From DATAXV01 sp036272915 (lineage in GTDB: Bacteria > Chloroflexota > Dormibacteria > Dormibacterales > Dormibacteraceae), in contig DATAXV010000150.1 in NCBI GenBank assembly GCA_036272915.1, positions 1 through 42,573 on the forward strand: a DNA stretch of 42,573 bases, in the 5' to 3' direction. Under the pieces are notes generated by a model. The model saw only the letters and a program-made list of their open reading frames with translations. It was not told where the DNA came from and searched no databases. A program made the position numbers and the translations under genes. Below are positions 1 to 9,346 of this stretch, piece after piece (positions within the stretch are counted from its first letter, which is position 1; each line of letters begins with the position of its first letter).

Positions 1-24
1 CGCCCGCCGGTCGACCGGCGGGCG
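1..24 (-). terminator. GC-rich perfect inverted repeat, possible terminator
   Basis: A perfect 10-bp stem (CGCCCGCCGG / CCGGCGGGCG) closes on a TCGA loop. It begins about 30 bp beyond the stop codon of the minus-strand glycosyltransferase, so it could end that transcript. The window stops here, so a following T-tract on the minus strand cannot be seen. It could equally be an operator for an unseen neighbour. Confidence 0.35.
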
Positions 25-53
25 GCCCCGGTGCGCCCCGCCGGGGACGCGAT

Positions 54-2159
54 CTACCGAGAGCCGCTCGCCGTGGTCGGCGAGGGCGTCGGTTGCGGTG
101 TGGATGTGGGGGTCGGAGTGGGCGCCGGCGTCGGATGGTGGTGGTGCGGCCTGGGGGTGGGCACCGCCGTCGGGGTGGGCGTCGGCTGGCTGACCTTGGG
201 GAGGTCGACGGTCGGCGGAGGCTTCGACGAGGTCGGCGGCAGCGAGGCGACGAAGGCGGCCAGCACGACCACGACCACCGCCGCCGGGCCGGCCAGGAGC
301 AGGGCCGGAGGGATGCTCCGATGGGGACGGTCGCCGGTGTTCTGCGGCGAGCGCAGGAACTCCCGCCGCTGCGGGGTCCAGCGGATCCCCTCGGCGGCGA
401 AGCCCGCCCAGGGCGCGCTGGTGTAGAGCGCGGCCATCCAGAGCAGCAGCAGCGAGAGCACGATCGTGGTCGGAGCCAGGTCGGCGATGGGCATGGCCAC
501 GGCGGCGAGCACGGCAAGGATCGCGATCACGGTCTCCGTCCGCGAGGACATGATCGCCTGCCAGACCGAACGGCCCTCCCGATCCTTGGGGGTGCGGAGG
601 AAGGCGGCACGTCGCCTGACCAGCCCGCGCAGGCAGGCGAGGCTCACCACCCAGCTGAGGGCGAACCAGCAGCGCAGGCACCGGATCGAGTCGCCCCAGG
701 TACAACGGGCCGTGGTCCGGATCGCCCACAGCGCGCGACCGATGCCGGTGACCAGGAAGAGGATGGGGACGACGGTGAGAGGGCCGACGATCTCCCGCAC
801 CGGCAGCCGGTGGTGCATGATCGTCGCCGCCGCCGTGACCAGCAGCAGCAGGGTGAAGGTGAGGTTGAGCAGGTCACCGAACCACTGGACCGCGCCGAGC
901 ATGTAGTGGATCCGCTGGGCGCTGGTGAGTCGCAGGCGGTGGGGGGCGAAGGGCAGCAGCTCCCGCCAGTGCATGCGCAGGATCTGGATCCCGCCCAGCG
1001 CCCACCGGAATCGCTGCTTCTTGAGCCCGGCGAAGCTCAGCGGCATCAGCCCCTCGCCATAGGGCGCGTGCACGTAGACGCCCCGGTAGCCGGCTCCGAG
1101 GAGGCGAAGGCTGGCCTCGGCGTCCTCGGTCACGGTCTCGGTGCTCCAGCCGCCGATACGTTCCAGCGCCGTTCGCCGGATCAGGCCCATGGTGCCGGCG
1201 AAGATGATCGCGTTCCGGTTGGCCCGGCAGGGCATGGTGATGTCGAAGAAGTAGCGGTAGCTGTAGAAGAGCCCTCGCAGGTACGGGTCGTCCTGCCATT
1301 CGCGATAGTGCTGCGGCGTCTGGACGAAGGCCACCTCGGGGTCGGCGAAGTGTCCGGCCGTGTGGCGGAGCCAGGCGCCGTTGACGACGTAGTCGGCGTC
1401 GACGATGCCGATCACCTCGACGTCCCTGGGCAGGCGCCGCGTGGCCTCGTTGAGAGCGCCCGCCTTGAAGCCCGGCCATGGCTCCAGGTGCATGAACTGG
1501 AAGCGCGGTCCGAGGCGCCGGCACAGGGCCTCCAGCGGCCTCCAGACGGCGGGGTCCTTGGTGTTGTTGTCGACGACCTGGACGATGAAGTTGGCGTAGT
1601 CGAGGCGGGCCAGCGAGTGGAGGGTGCGGCTGACGACGGCCACCGGCTCGTTGTAGGTCGGCACCTGGATCGCGATCATCGGCCGGTGGTCGGTGGGCAG
1701 CGGCTGCGGCGGCTGCTCCTGTCTCGAGAGCACGTCGAGGACCTCGAAGGCGTAGGAGACGGTGAGGCCCAGGGCGGTGAGCTCGAGCAGGAAGAGGACG
1801 CCGGTGCCCGCCCAGACGACCGGGCCGAGCGGGTCGACCGCGGCCTGCAGCAGCGAGTAGGAGAGGTAGGCGAGCCCGGCGACGATGATCGCCGCCAGGA
1901 GCAGCGTCGCCATCAGGCTCCAGTGGCGCAGCCAGCCCTTGAGGGCGATCCCGAGGGCCAGCGCGACCACGGCCATCACCTCGCCCGCCCGCGGGTCGCC
2001 GGCGAGAAGGGCCACGCCGACGCCGGAGCAGGCCACCGCCACCACGGCCAGGGGCAGACCGAACCAGAGCTGCGCCCGCACGGCGCCGGGCACACCAACC
2101 ACGAGGACGGTGGCGACGCCACAGAGCAGTCCGAAGAAGGTGACGAGCTCGGCGATCAT
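54..2159 (-). CDS. Cellulose-synthase-like family 2 glycosyltransferase (membrane)
   Basis: This is a 701-aa processive-type GT2 enzyme that should polymerise a sugar at the inner face of the membrane and pass it outward. Hydrophobic segments fill residues 1-140. The cytosolic GT domain starts at VPTYNEP (167-172). The metal-binding DAD is at 254-256, the catalytic-base TED at 344-346 and the acceptor-site QRFRW at 382-386. Further membrane helices lie around 415-445, 455-480, 495-515 and 543-585, and a FLRTPKD motif typical of bacterial cellulose-synthase-like enzymes is at 520-526. A last helix (about 618-640) leads into a 60-residue Pro/Thr tail with a run of four His (672-675). That tail is not part of the catalytic family. 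No BcsB, BcsZ or PilZ domain is visible, so the product need not be cellulose. It is divergent from the aminotransferase gene. Confidence 0.85.
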   Translation of the reverse strand: MIAELVTFFGLLCGVATVLVVGVPGAVRAQLWFGLPLAVVAVACSGVGVALLAGDPRAGEVMAVVALALGIALKGWLRHWSLMATLLLAAIIVAGLAYLSYSLLQAAVDPLGPVVWAGTGVLFLLELTALGLTVSYAFEVLDVLSRQEQPPQPLPTDHRPMIAIQVPTYNEPVAVVSRTLHSLARLDYANFIVQVVDNNTKDPAVWRPLEALCRRLGPRFQFMHLEPWPGFKAGALNEATRRLPRDVEVIGIVDADYVVNGAWLRHTAGHFADPEVAFVQTPQHYREWQDDPYLRGLFYSYRYFFDITMPCRANRNAIIFAGTMGLIRRTALERIGGWSTETVTEDAEASLRLLGAGYRGVYVHAPYGEGLMPLSFAGLKKQRFRWALGGIQILRMHWRELLPFAPHRLRLTSAQRIHYMLGAVQWFGDLLNLTFTLLLLVTAAATIMHHRLPVREIVGPLTVVPILFLVTGIGRALWAIRTTARCTWGDSIRCLRCWFALSWVVSLACLRGLVRRRAAFLRTPKDREGRSVWQAIMSSRTETVIAILAVLAAVAMPIADLAPTTIVLSLLLLWMAALYTSAPWAGFAAEGIRWTPQRREFLRSPQNTGDRPHRSIPPALLLAGPAAVVVVVLAAFVASLPPTSSKPPPTVDLPKVSQPTPTPTAVPTPRPHHHHPTPAPTPTPTSTPQPTPSPTTASGSR

Positions 2160-2286
2160 GGTCCTCCGCTCCTGCCCGGATCATAGTCGGTGGGGACTCC
2201 GACACGGCCGCGGACGGCGGCGTCGATCATGGTCCCCGGCGGGCCGGCGCGCCGCGGCCCGGGCCCGTCTCGCCCGCAGTCTTAGC

Positions 2287-3468
2287 ATGCATGGGATGCA
2301 GCAGTCGTCGCTCCCGAAGCTCTCGTCCGCCATCGAGCGCACACCCGGCTCGGCGATCCGGGCCATCTATGCCGAGGCCTCCACCATCCCCGGCTGTATC
2401 CGCCTCGAGGCGGGCCAGCCCAACTTCCCCACCCCGGCACACGTCTGCGCCGCCGCCGAGCGCGCCATCGAGGAGGGCTGGCACGGCTACACCGCGATGC
2501 AGGGCCTTCCCTCCCTTCGCGAGCGACTGGCCGGCAAGCTGGCCCGCGTCAACGGCATCCAGACGGACACCGACCGCGTCATCGTCGGCAACGGCGGCGC
2601 CGGCGTCGTCGGGGCCGCCATCTTCTGCATCTGCGACCAGGGCGACGAGGTCCTGGTGCCCGACCCCCACTGGCCCAACTACCGGACCATGGTCGCCCTC
2701 GCCCACGGCCAGGAGGTCTTCTACGACTGTCCGGCCGAGCTCGGCTACCAGCCCGACCTCAACCGGCTGGAGTCGCTGATCACCCCCCGCACCAGGGTCC
2801 TCGTCGTCAACAGCCCCAACAACCCGACCGGCGCCGTCTACGGTCCCGAGGTCCTGCGGGCGATGGCCGACATCGCCGCCCGGCACGGCCTCTGGATCGT
2901 CAGCGACGAGTGCTACGACCAGATCGTCCTCGAGGGCACGGCGGTGGCGCCGACGATGGCCGGCCACGCCGACCCCGAGCGCACCCTGAACGTCTTCACC
3001 TTCAGCAAGAGCTATGCCATGACCGGGTGGAGGGTCGGCTACGGGACCGGGCCCCAGCGGCTCATCCAGGCCATGGCCAAGGCCGTCGAAGCGACCACGT
3101 CCTGCGTCTCCACCGTCGGTCAGAAGGCGGCCGAGGCCGCCCTCGACGGTCCCCAGGAGTGCATCGGCGAGATGGTCTCCGCCTACCGACGGCGGCGCGA
3201 CCTGGTCGCCGACCTGCTGCGGGAGTCCGAGCTCCTGCGCGCCGTCCCCGCGGGCGCCTTCTACGCGATGATCGACATCGCCCCCAGCGGGATGGACTCG
3301 CGGAGCTTCTGCATGCGGCTGCTCCGCGAGGCCAAGGTCGCGGTCGCGCCCGGCGGCGGGTTCGGAGCGGGTGGCGAGGGCGCGGTGCGCGTGAGCCTGG
3401 CCAGCTCCGACGAGGACCTGGTCGAGGGCGTCGGCAGGCTCGCCGAGCTGGTCGCGACGGCGCGCTGA
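2287..3468 (+). CDS. PLP-dependent aminotransferase, class I/II
   Basis: This is a 393-aa fold-type I aminotransferase of the aspartate/aromatic group. The Schiff-base lysine is K241 in SKSYAMTGWR, the cofactor-contacting NNPTG is at 178-182, and SDECYDQIV supplies the PLP pyridine-binding Asp. Length fits the AAT-I family. The substrate cannot be deduced. ATG 2287 opens MHGMQQSS; a second in-frame ATG lies at 2296. Neither has a convincing Shine-Dalgarno site, so a leaderless or weakly initiated mRNA is possible. The open frame runs further upstream but overlaps the divergent glycosyltransferase and lacks family similarity there. The methyltransferase gene starts 19 nt after its stop and is probably cotranscribed. 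Confidence 0.88.
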   Translation: MHGMQQSSLPKLSSAIERTPGSAIRAIYAEASTIPGCIRLEAGQPNFPTPAHVCAAAERAIEEGWHGYTAMQGLPSLRERLAGKLARVNGIQTDTDRVIVGNGGAGVVGAAIFCICDQGDEVLVPDPHWPNYRTMVALAHGQEVFYDCPAELGYQPDLNRLESLITPRTRVLVVNSPNNPTGAVYGPEVLRAMADIAARHGLWIVSDECYDQIVLEGTAVAPTMAGHADPERTLNVFTFSKSYAMTGWRVGYGTGPQRLIQAMAKAVEATTSCVSTVGQKAAEAALDGPQECIGEMVSAYRRRRDLVADLLRESELLRAVPAGAFYAMIDIAPSGMDSRSFCMRLLREAKVAVAPGGGFGAGGEGAVRVSLASSDEDLVEGVGRLAELVATAR

Positions 3469-3487
3469 CTCGGTTGGGACCGGCGGT

Positions 3488-4318
3488 GTGAGCGACGACG
3501 TCCTCCGCTACTACGAGGGGTCGGCCGAGCGCGAGGAGCGCCGGCTCGAGCGTGGGGAGGACGGCCGGGTCGAGTTCCTGGTCACCTGCCGGACGCTCGC
3601 CGCACACCTGCCCGAGGCGGGACGGATCCTCGATATCGGGGGAGGCACCGGTACGTACGCGGCCTGGCTGGCCGCCCGGGGCCACCGGGTCGTCGTCGCC
3701 GACATCTCCCCCGCCCTGCTCGAGCGCGCCCGGGGCCTGCTCGACGACCCGGTGGTTCGAGACGGCATCGAGTCGATCACCGTCGCCGACGCGCGGGATC
3801 TCCGCCGGTGGGAGACGGCATCCTTCGACGGAGCCCTGGCGCTCGGCCCGTTCTACCACCTGACCGCCCCCGAGGATCGCGACCGGGCCGCCGGTGAGCT
3901 GGCCAGGGTCCTGCGACCCGGCGGCGTCGCCGTGGTGGCGCTCATGCCCCTTCTCGCCTTCATTCGCCGGACGCTGTCACTCGAGGACGAGCGGCACCGC
4001 CTCGGCTCGGAGGCCTTCGTCCGGGAGGTGCTCGAGGAGGGCCTCTTCCACAACGACGTGCCCGGCCGCTTCACCGGGGCGGCGGGAGTCAGGCCCGAGG
4101 AGGTGTCCGGCTACTTCTCCGGGCACGGATTCGAGCCCGTCGACCTGATCGCCGCGGAGGGGATCGTCGAGGATCTGCAGCCGCAGATGGCGGAGATAGC
4201 CGCCACCGATCCGGAGCTTCACCGCAGGGTGCTGGACCTCGTTCTCGCCACCGCCGGCGAACCCTCAATCCTGAGCATGGCCTCTCACCTGCTCTACGTC
4301 GGCCGGCGGCGCCCCTGA
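3488..4318 (+). CDS. Class I SAM-dependent methyltransferase
   Basis: This 276-aa protein has a Rossmann-type methyltransferase core. Motif I is ILDIGGGTGTYAAWLA (about residues 46-61), followed by an acidic strand end VVVADIS (motif II) and VADARDL before the fourth strand. The FYHLT stretch and the LRPGGVAVV post-motif are typical of small-molecule methyltransferases. The start is GTG 3488, giving VSDDVLRYYEG, which matches the usual N-terminus of this family. The Shine-Dalgarno site is weak. It sits 19 nt behind the aminotransferase, so the two may act on the same compound. The substrate is unknown. Confidence 0.85.
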   Translation: MSDDVLRYYEGSAEREERRLERGEDGRVEFLVTCRTLAAHLPEAGRILDIGGGTGTYAAWLAARGHRVVVADISPALLERARGLLDDPVVRDGIESITVADARDLRRWETASFDGALALGPFYHLTAPEDRDRAAGELARVLRPGGVAVVALMPLLAFIRRTLSLEDERHRLGSEAFVREVLEEGLFHNDVPGRFTGAAGVRPEEVSGYFSGHGFEPVDLIAAEGIVEDLQPQMAEIAATDPELHRRVLDLVLATAGEPSILSMASHLLYVGRRRP

Positions 4319-4369
4319 GTCGAGCCATCACCGGTCGTGGGTCGCGCTGGGTCTCATACAGAACCTTGA

Positions 4370-4391
4370 CCCCGTTCGGGGATTCCTCTTT
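4370..4391 (+). terminator. Short stem-loop with pyrimidine/T-rich tail
   Basis: CCCC-GTTC-GGGG forms a tight 4-bp hairpin followed by ATTCCTCTTT. It lies 52 bp after the methyltransferase stop and before the acyltransferase gene. The stem is short and the T-tract is interrupted, so this is only a weak candidate terminator. Confidence 0.3.
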
Positions 4392-4421
4392 CCGGGCGCG
4401 CCGTAGCGTCGAGGGCGGTCG

Positions 4422-5600
4422 ATGCCTCCCACGCCCACGACAACCGAACGCCCGGCGACGCGCCGATCCCACCTCTGGCAGATCGACCTGCTCCGCATCG
4501 TGCCCATGGTCATGGTCGTGGCCACGCACACGGTCATGTTCACCTACAAGACGCCGACGATCGGCTCCAACGCGGCCCTCTTCGTCCTGCACGTGAGCCG
4601 GTTCCTCTTCTTCTTCATCACCGCCTTCGTGCTGTTCTATCAGTACGGCGACGGGCGCGTCTCCCGCGCGCGGTTCTGGCGAAAGCGCTATCCCCCGATC
4701 GTGGTCCCCTACGTCGCCTGGACGTTGATCTACTGGCTGCTCAACCCACTCTTCCCCTGGAGCGGCCAGACGCAGCTGGTCCCGGGGGCCCTGAAGGTGC
4801 TCGGTCTCAACCTGGCTCAGGGGTGGTTCCACCTCTACTTCCTGGTCGTGACCATGCAGTTCTACCTGGTCTTCCCCTTCTTCGCCTGGCTGATCCGGCG
4901 CACCCGTCGCTGGCATCTCCAGCTCCTCGCCGTCGCCACCGTCCTGGAGCTGGTGTGGACGGGTGTCATGACCTACGGCTGGCGCCTCATGCCTCACTTC
5001 GAGCAGGTGATCTCGAGCCACGCCCAGGTCGAGCTGACCAGCTACGAGTTCTTCTTCCTGGTCGGGGCCCTTGCCGCCGTGCATCGCGAGCGGCTCATGG
5101 GCTGGGTCCGGGCCAGACGCACCCTGGCCATCGCCACCAGTGCCGGTGCCGTGCTCGTCTCGCTCAGCGTGTACGTCCTCAACCTGCAGTTCATCAAGGG
5201 GGCGGCAACGGTCTTCCAGCCGGCGACGCTGCTGCTCTTCCTCGGCGCCACCCTCGGCCTGTGGATCGTGGCCGACACCCTCCTGAACCGCTACGGCGCC
5301 GACGGCAGGGTGTGGCGGGTGGTCCACACCGCGGCCGGGCTCTCCTTCGGTATCTACCTCTCACACCTGGTGTCCCTGCAGTTCCTGCTGCTCGCCCAGG
5401 CGGACGGCCTGGCTGGCCTGAACCTGCTCTCCGGTCCCCTGTGGACCGCGACCCTGTGGGTCCTGACCGTGGCCGGCTCGACGCTCATCTCCTGGACGCT
5501 GGGGCGAACGCCGTTGAGCTGGGTGCTGACCGGGCGCTCGCGCACACCGCTGCGGCGGCCTGCCCCCGACTCTCCTGGAGGGGTGACCGTCGCCGCCTGA
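4422..5600 (+). CDS. Acyltransferase family 3 membrane protein (OafA/YrhL-like)
   Basis: This 392-aa polytopic membrane protein should transfer acyl groups from a cytosolic donor to a surface carbohydrate. The family signature is at the N-terminus: D22, R25 and H36 in the first cytoplasmic/membrane segment (IDLLRIVPMV...ATHTVMF). About ten hydrophobic helices follow, with an Arg/Lys-rich loop near residues 83-95, as in acyltransferase-3 proteins. No C-terminal SGNH domain is present. ATG 4422 has a modest purine-rich stretch (GAGGGCGG) upstream. It is convergent with the DUF5519-like gene, with only 11 nt between the stops. The acceptor is unknown; the nearby glycosyltransferase hints at an envelope polymer. 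Confidence 0.85.
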   Translation: MPPTPTTTERPATRRSHLWQIDLLRIVPMVMVVATHTVMFTYKTPTIGSNAALFVLHVSRFLFFFITAFVLFYQYGDGRVSRARFWRKRYPPIVVPYVAWTLIYWLLNPLFPWSGQTQLVPGALKVLGLNLAQGWFHLYFLVVTMQFYLVFPFFAWLIRRTRRWHLQLLAVATVLELVWTGVMTYGWRLMPHFEQVISSHAQVELTSYEFFFLVGALAAVHRERLMGWVRARRTLAIATSAGAVLVSLSVYVLNLQFIKGAATVFQPATLLLFLGATLGLWIVADTLLNRYGADGRVWRVVHTAAGLSFGIYLSHLVSLQFLLLAQADGLAGLNLLSGPLWTATLWVLTVAGSTLISWTLGRTPLSWVLTGRSRTPLRRPAPDSPGGVTVAA

Positions 5601-5611
5601 CCGCCCCTCGC

Positions 5612-5971
5612 TCAGGAGGAGCCCGACCTCCGCTCGTAGTTGAGCCGGAAGAGCTCGATCACGCCGGCCACGTCGGCCTCGCCCTGGATCCGACGGGTCA
5701 CCCAGCCGCTGCCGGGGAGCACGTGATGGGGTTCGGCGCGATGCCCGGCGATGAGCTCGTCCCGGATCCGCCTCGGGAACGGCAGATCCGCCTGCTCGTC
5801 GCCGTGGAGATGCCCCAGCTCCCGCCTCCCCTGACGGAATTCGGTCCCGCCGAAGCGATGCGAGTGGGCGACGACGCCGGACCAGCTCGAGACCTCGCGG
5901 GCGATCCTGTCGCCCGGCCGCTGCTCACCATTCATGAAGAGAACGGTAGGCGCGGCTCCGCCCCCGCGCAT
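5612..5971 (-). CDS. DUF5519 / 'luciferase'-domain family protein
   Basis: This 119-aa soluble protein resembles the small DUF5519 family, often labelled 'luciferase' without proven light emission. It shares recognisable blocks: HRFGGTEFRQGRRELGHLHG (about 38-57), DLPFPRRIRDEL, and AEPHHVLPGSGWV followed by GVIELFRLNYER at the C-terminus. The function of the family is not established. The first ATG is at 5971. An internal ATG at 5935 (MNGEQRPGD) would give a 107-aa protein closer to the conserved region. Neither has a clear Shine-Dalgarno site, so the start is uncertain. Confidence 0.7.
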   Translation of the reverse strand: MRGGGAAPTVLFMNGEQRPGDRIAREVSSWSGVVAHSHRFGGTEFRQGRRELGHLHGDEQADLPFPRRIRDELIAGHRAEPHHVLPGSGWVTRRIQGEADVAGVIELFRLNYERRSGSS

Positions 5972-6093
5972 CGGCCGTTGGACCTACTCCGCCTGGTCCG
6001 CGGCCGTCCGGCCCCTCGTCCCAGCAGCTCGAGGGGTGACGCCGACTCAGGCCAGAGGGCCGCCGTCGCCATCAGATTCCGGGTCCGAACGGC

Positions 6094-6111
6094 GCCGCCG
6101 GAGGGCGGCGT
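6094..6111 (-). terminator. Stem-loop just after typA
   Basis: CGCCGCC-ggag-GGCGGCG forms a perfect 7-bp GC hairpin starting about 6 nt past the typA stop codon on the minus strand. No T-tract follows, so it may act as a 3'-end stabiliser or a weak terminator rather than a classical intrinsic terminator. Confidence 0.4.
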
Positions 6112-6116
6112 CCGGC

Positions 6117-7940
<1,824 letters not shown>

Positions 7941-7949
7941 GGTCGGGGC

Positions 7950-7987
7950 AAAAGTACACGGCCCCGCCCCCTGGGGCGAGGCCGTGT
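7950..7987 (-). terminator. Strong stem-loop between csp and typA
   Basis: On the minus strand, ACACGGCC pairs with GGCCGTGT (8 bp). After one mismatch a further 5 GC pairs close on a 4-nt loop, and the sequence continues ACTTTTG. This is a good intrinsic terminator for the cold-shock transcript. It ends only about 10-15 nt before the typA start codon, so incomplete termination would couple typA expression to csp. Confidence 0.7.
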
Positions 7988-8015
7988 TGATGCTCGTGTT
8001 GGTCAGATCTGCGTC

Positions 8016-8219
8016 CTAGGAGATCTGCACGCGCCGGGCGCGGGGGCCCTTGTCGCTCTGCTCGATCTCGAAGGTCACGTGCTCGCCGCCGGTCAGGGTG
8101 TCGAAGTTCACTGCGGCGTCGACGCCAGTGCGGTGGAAGAAGTACTCCTTCCCGTCGTCCGCAGCGATGAATCCAAACCCACGATCCGATACGAGCTTCT
8201 TGATGGTCCCGGTGGACAT
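8016..8219 (-). CDS. Cold-shock domain protein (CspA family)
   Basis: This 67-aa single-domain RNA/DNA chaperone has the usual length. RNP1 is RGFGFI (13-18). RNP2 is EYFFH (25-29), slightly different from the common DLFVH. The ATG at 8219 is preceded by a perfect AAAGGAGA Shine-Dalgarno site (8226-8233) at 6-nt spacing, the strongest in this part of the window. A leader of roughly 100 nt separates it from a candidate -10 box. Long leaders are typical of temperature-responsive csp mRNAs. A GC-rich hairpin follows the stop codon. Confidence 0.96.
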   Translation of the reverse strand: MSTGTIKKLVSDRGFGFIAADDGKEYFFHRTGVDAAVNFDTLTGGEHVTFEIEQSDKGPRARRVQIS

Positions 8220-8323
8220 TCCGGCTCTCCTTTGAGACTTCTCGAAATCCTTAAGCGCCCGCCGGCATGTTCGAGAAGCAACACACGACGCGGTCGAGCG
8301 CGCTCGCTCAGGAGCGCCTCATC

Positions 8324-8329
8324 GTTATA
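8324..8329 (-). promoter_or_regulatory. Candidate -10 box for csp
   Basis: TATAAC on the minus strand lies about 100 nt upstream of the csp start, in an otherwise GC-rich region. No recognisable -35 hexamer is present 16-18 nt further up. The leader from here to the start contains a small GAGCG/CGCTC hairpin (8296-8309). The call rests on the -10 match and the expected long csp leader. Confidence 0.35.
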
Positions 8330-8385
8330 CCGGAAATCGGCACACGGCGTTTGGCCCGGTCGAACCTCGGGCGGGCCCGCCCGGC

Positions 8386-8769
8386 TCAGCCGACGAGGGC
8401 CTCGGCCTCGATTTCGACACGCCACCTGGGGTCGAGCAGGGCGCTGACCCCGACCATCGTCGCCGCCGGGCGGATGTCGCCGAAGAATTCGCCGTGGACG
8501 GCCCCCACCGCCTCATGGTCACGGACGTCGGTGAGGAACATCCTGGTCCTGACCACGTCCGCGGTCCCGCTCCCCGCCAGGCGGAGCGCCTCGGCGATGA
8601 TCTCCAGGCAGCGCCGGGCCTGGGCGCCGGCGTCGTCGGGACAGGTGCCGTCGGGCCAGATCGGCGCCGTCCCCGACACCATGACCCGGTCGCCGACCCG
8701 GATCGCCCGGCTGAAGCCGATGGTCGCCTCGAAGGGAGAGGAGGAGCTGATCCGCCTGCGTTCTTCCAT
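8386..8769 (-). CDS. RidA/YjgF/UK114-family protein lacking the catalytic Arg
   Basis: This 127-aa protein has the RidA fold pattern: FSRAIRVGDRVMVSGTAP near the N-terminus, a central helix, and VRTRMFLTDV before the C-terminal strands PAATMVGVSALLDP and RVEIEAEAL. In true RidA deaminases the PARS block carries the Arg that holds the imine substrate carboxylate. Here it reads PAAT (101-104), with Ala in that place. The protein probably belongs to one of the other Rid subfamilies and may not deaminate enamines. The start was taken as ATG 8769 because upstream sequence is antisense to the next gene and lacks similarity. It is divergent from the deazaflavin-type gene. Confidence 0.88.
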   Translation of the reverse strand: MEERRRISSSSPFEATIGFSRAIRVGDRVMVSGTAPIWPDGTCPDDAGAQARRCLEIIAEALRLAGSGTADVVRTRMFLTDVRDHEAVGAVHGEFFGDIRPAATMVGVSALLDPRWRVEIEAEALVG

Positions 8770-8829
8770 GCCGGAACTCTGACACGGAGACGCCCCGCTC
8801 CGGATCGGTCGATGGCAGGATGGGAGCCA

Positions 8830-9225
8830 ATGACCGGACCGAAGCGCATGGCCGTGACTTGGCTCCAGATCCATCTCGTCAATCCGCTGACCCGGCGCCT
8901 GCCCGGGCAGGCGGTGATCGAAACGGTGGGCCGGCGCAGCGGCATCCACCGGCACACCCCGGTCGGCGGACGGCTGGAGGGGACGACCTTCTGGGTGGTC
9001 ACCGAGCACGGCCGCACCGCCGGCTACGTGCGCAACATCGAGGCCAGCCCCCGGGTCCGGGTGCAGATCGCGGGCCGCTGGCACGAGGGGACCGCGCGGC
9101 TGCTCCCGGAGGACGACGCCCGCCGCCGCCTGCGCGCCCTCCCCCTCTTCAACGGCCTGGTCGTGCGCATGGTCGGGACCGAGTTGACCACGCTCCGGAT
9201 CGACCTCGACCCGACCGGCGGTTGA
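8830..9225 (+). CDS. Deazaflavin (F420)-dependent nitroreductase-family protein
   Basis: This 131-aa split-barrel protein resembles the Ddn/DUF385 group, which uses reduced F420 to reduce quinones or nitro compounds. Visible blocks are LVNPLTRRLPG, then IETVGRRSGIHRHTPV (phosphate-binding GRxSG...RxTP), then FWVVTEHGR and YVRNIEASPRVRVQI, in the usual order and length. ATG 8830 was chosen because GGATGGGAG lies 4-12 nt upstream; an in-frame ATG at 8812 would add six residues. Its presence suggests the host makes F420, although a flavin-using relative cannot be excluded. Confidence 0.85.
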   Translation: MTGPKRMAVTWLQIHLVNPLTRRLPGQAVIETVGRRSGIHRHTPVGGRLEGTTFWVVTEHGRTAGYVRNIEASPRVRVQIAGRWHEGTARLLPEDDARRRLRALPLFNGLVVRMVGTELTTLRIDLDPTGG

Positions 9226-9346
9226 TCGGCGACCGAGCACCTCGATGGGGCGTCCACGTCCGTCGCGTTCCCGGAGCTGGGCCGCTGCCGGTTGAGGCCC
9301 GAGGGACTTCCTGCGCCGGCGGCAACCCCGGCCCGCGTGACCGCGC

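Noticed and set aside
640..700. Repeats in Pro/Thr-coding tracts as CRISPR or mobile-element repeats
   Set aside because: They are simple codon-level low complexity inside coding regions; no regular spacers, no cas genes, no transposase anywhere in the window.
93..2186. 697-aa plus-strand open frame antisense to the glycosyltransferase
   Set aside because: Composition is Arg/Gly/His-rich shadow sequence with no domain, while the opposite strand encodes a complete GT2 enzyme with all motifs.
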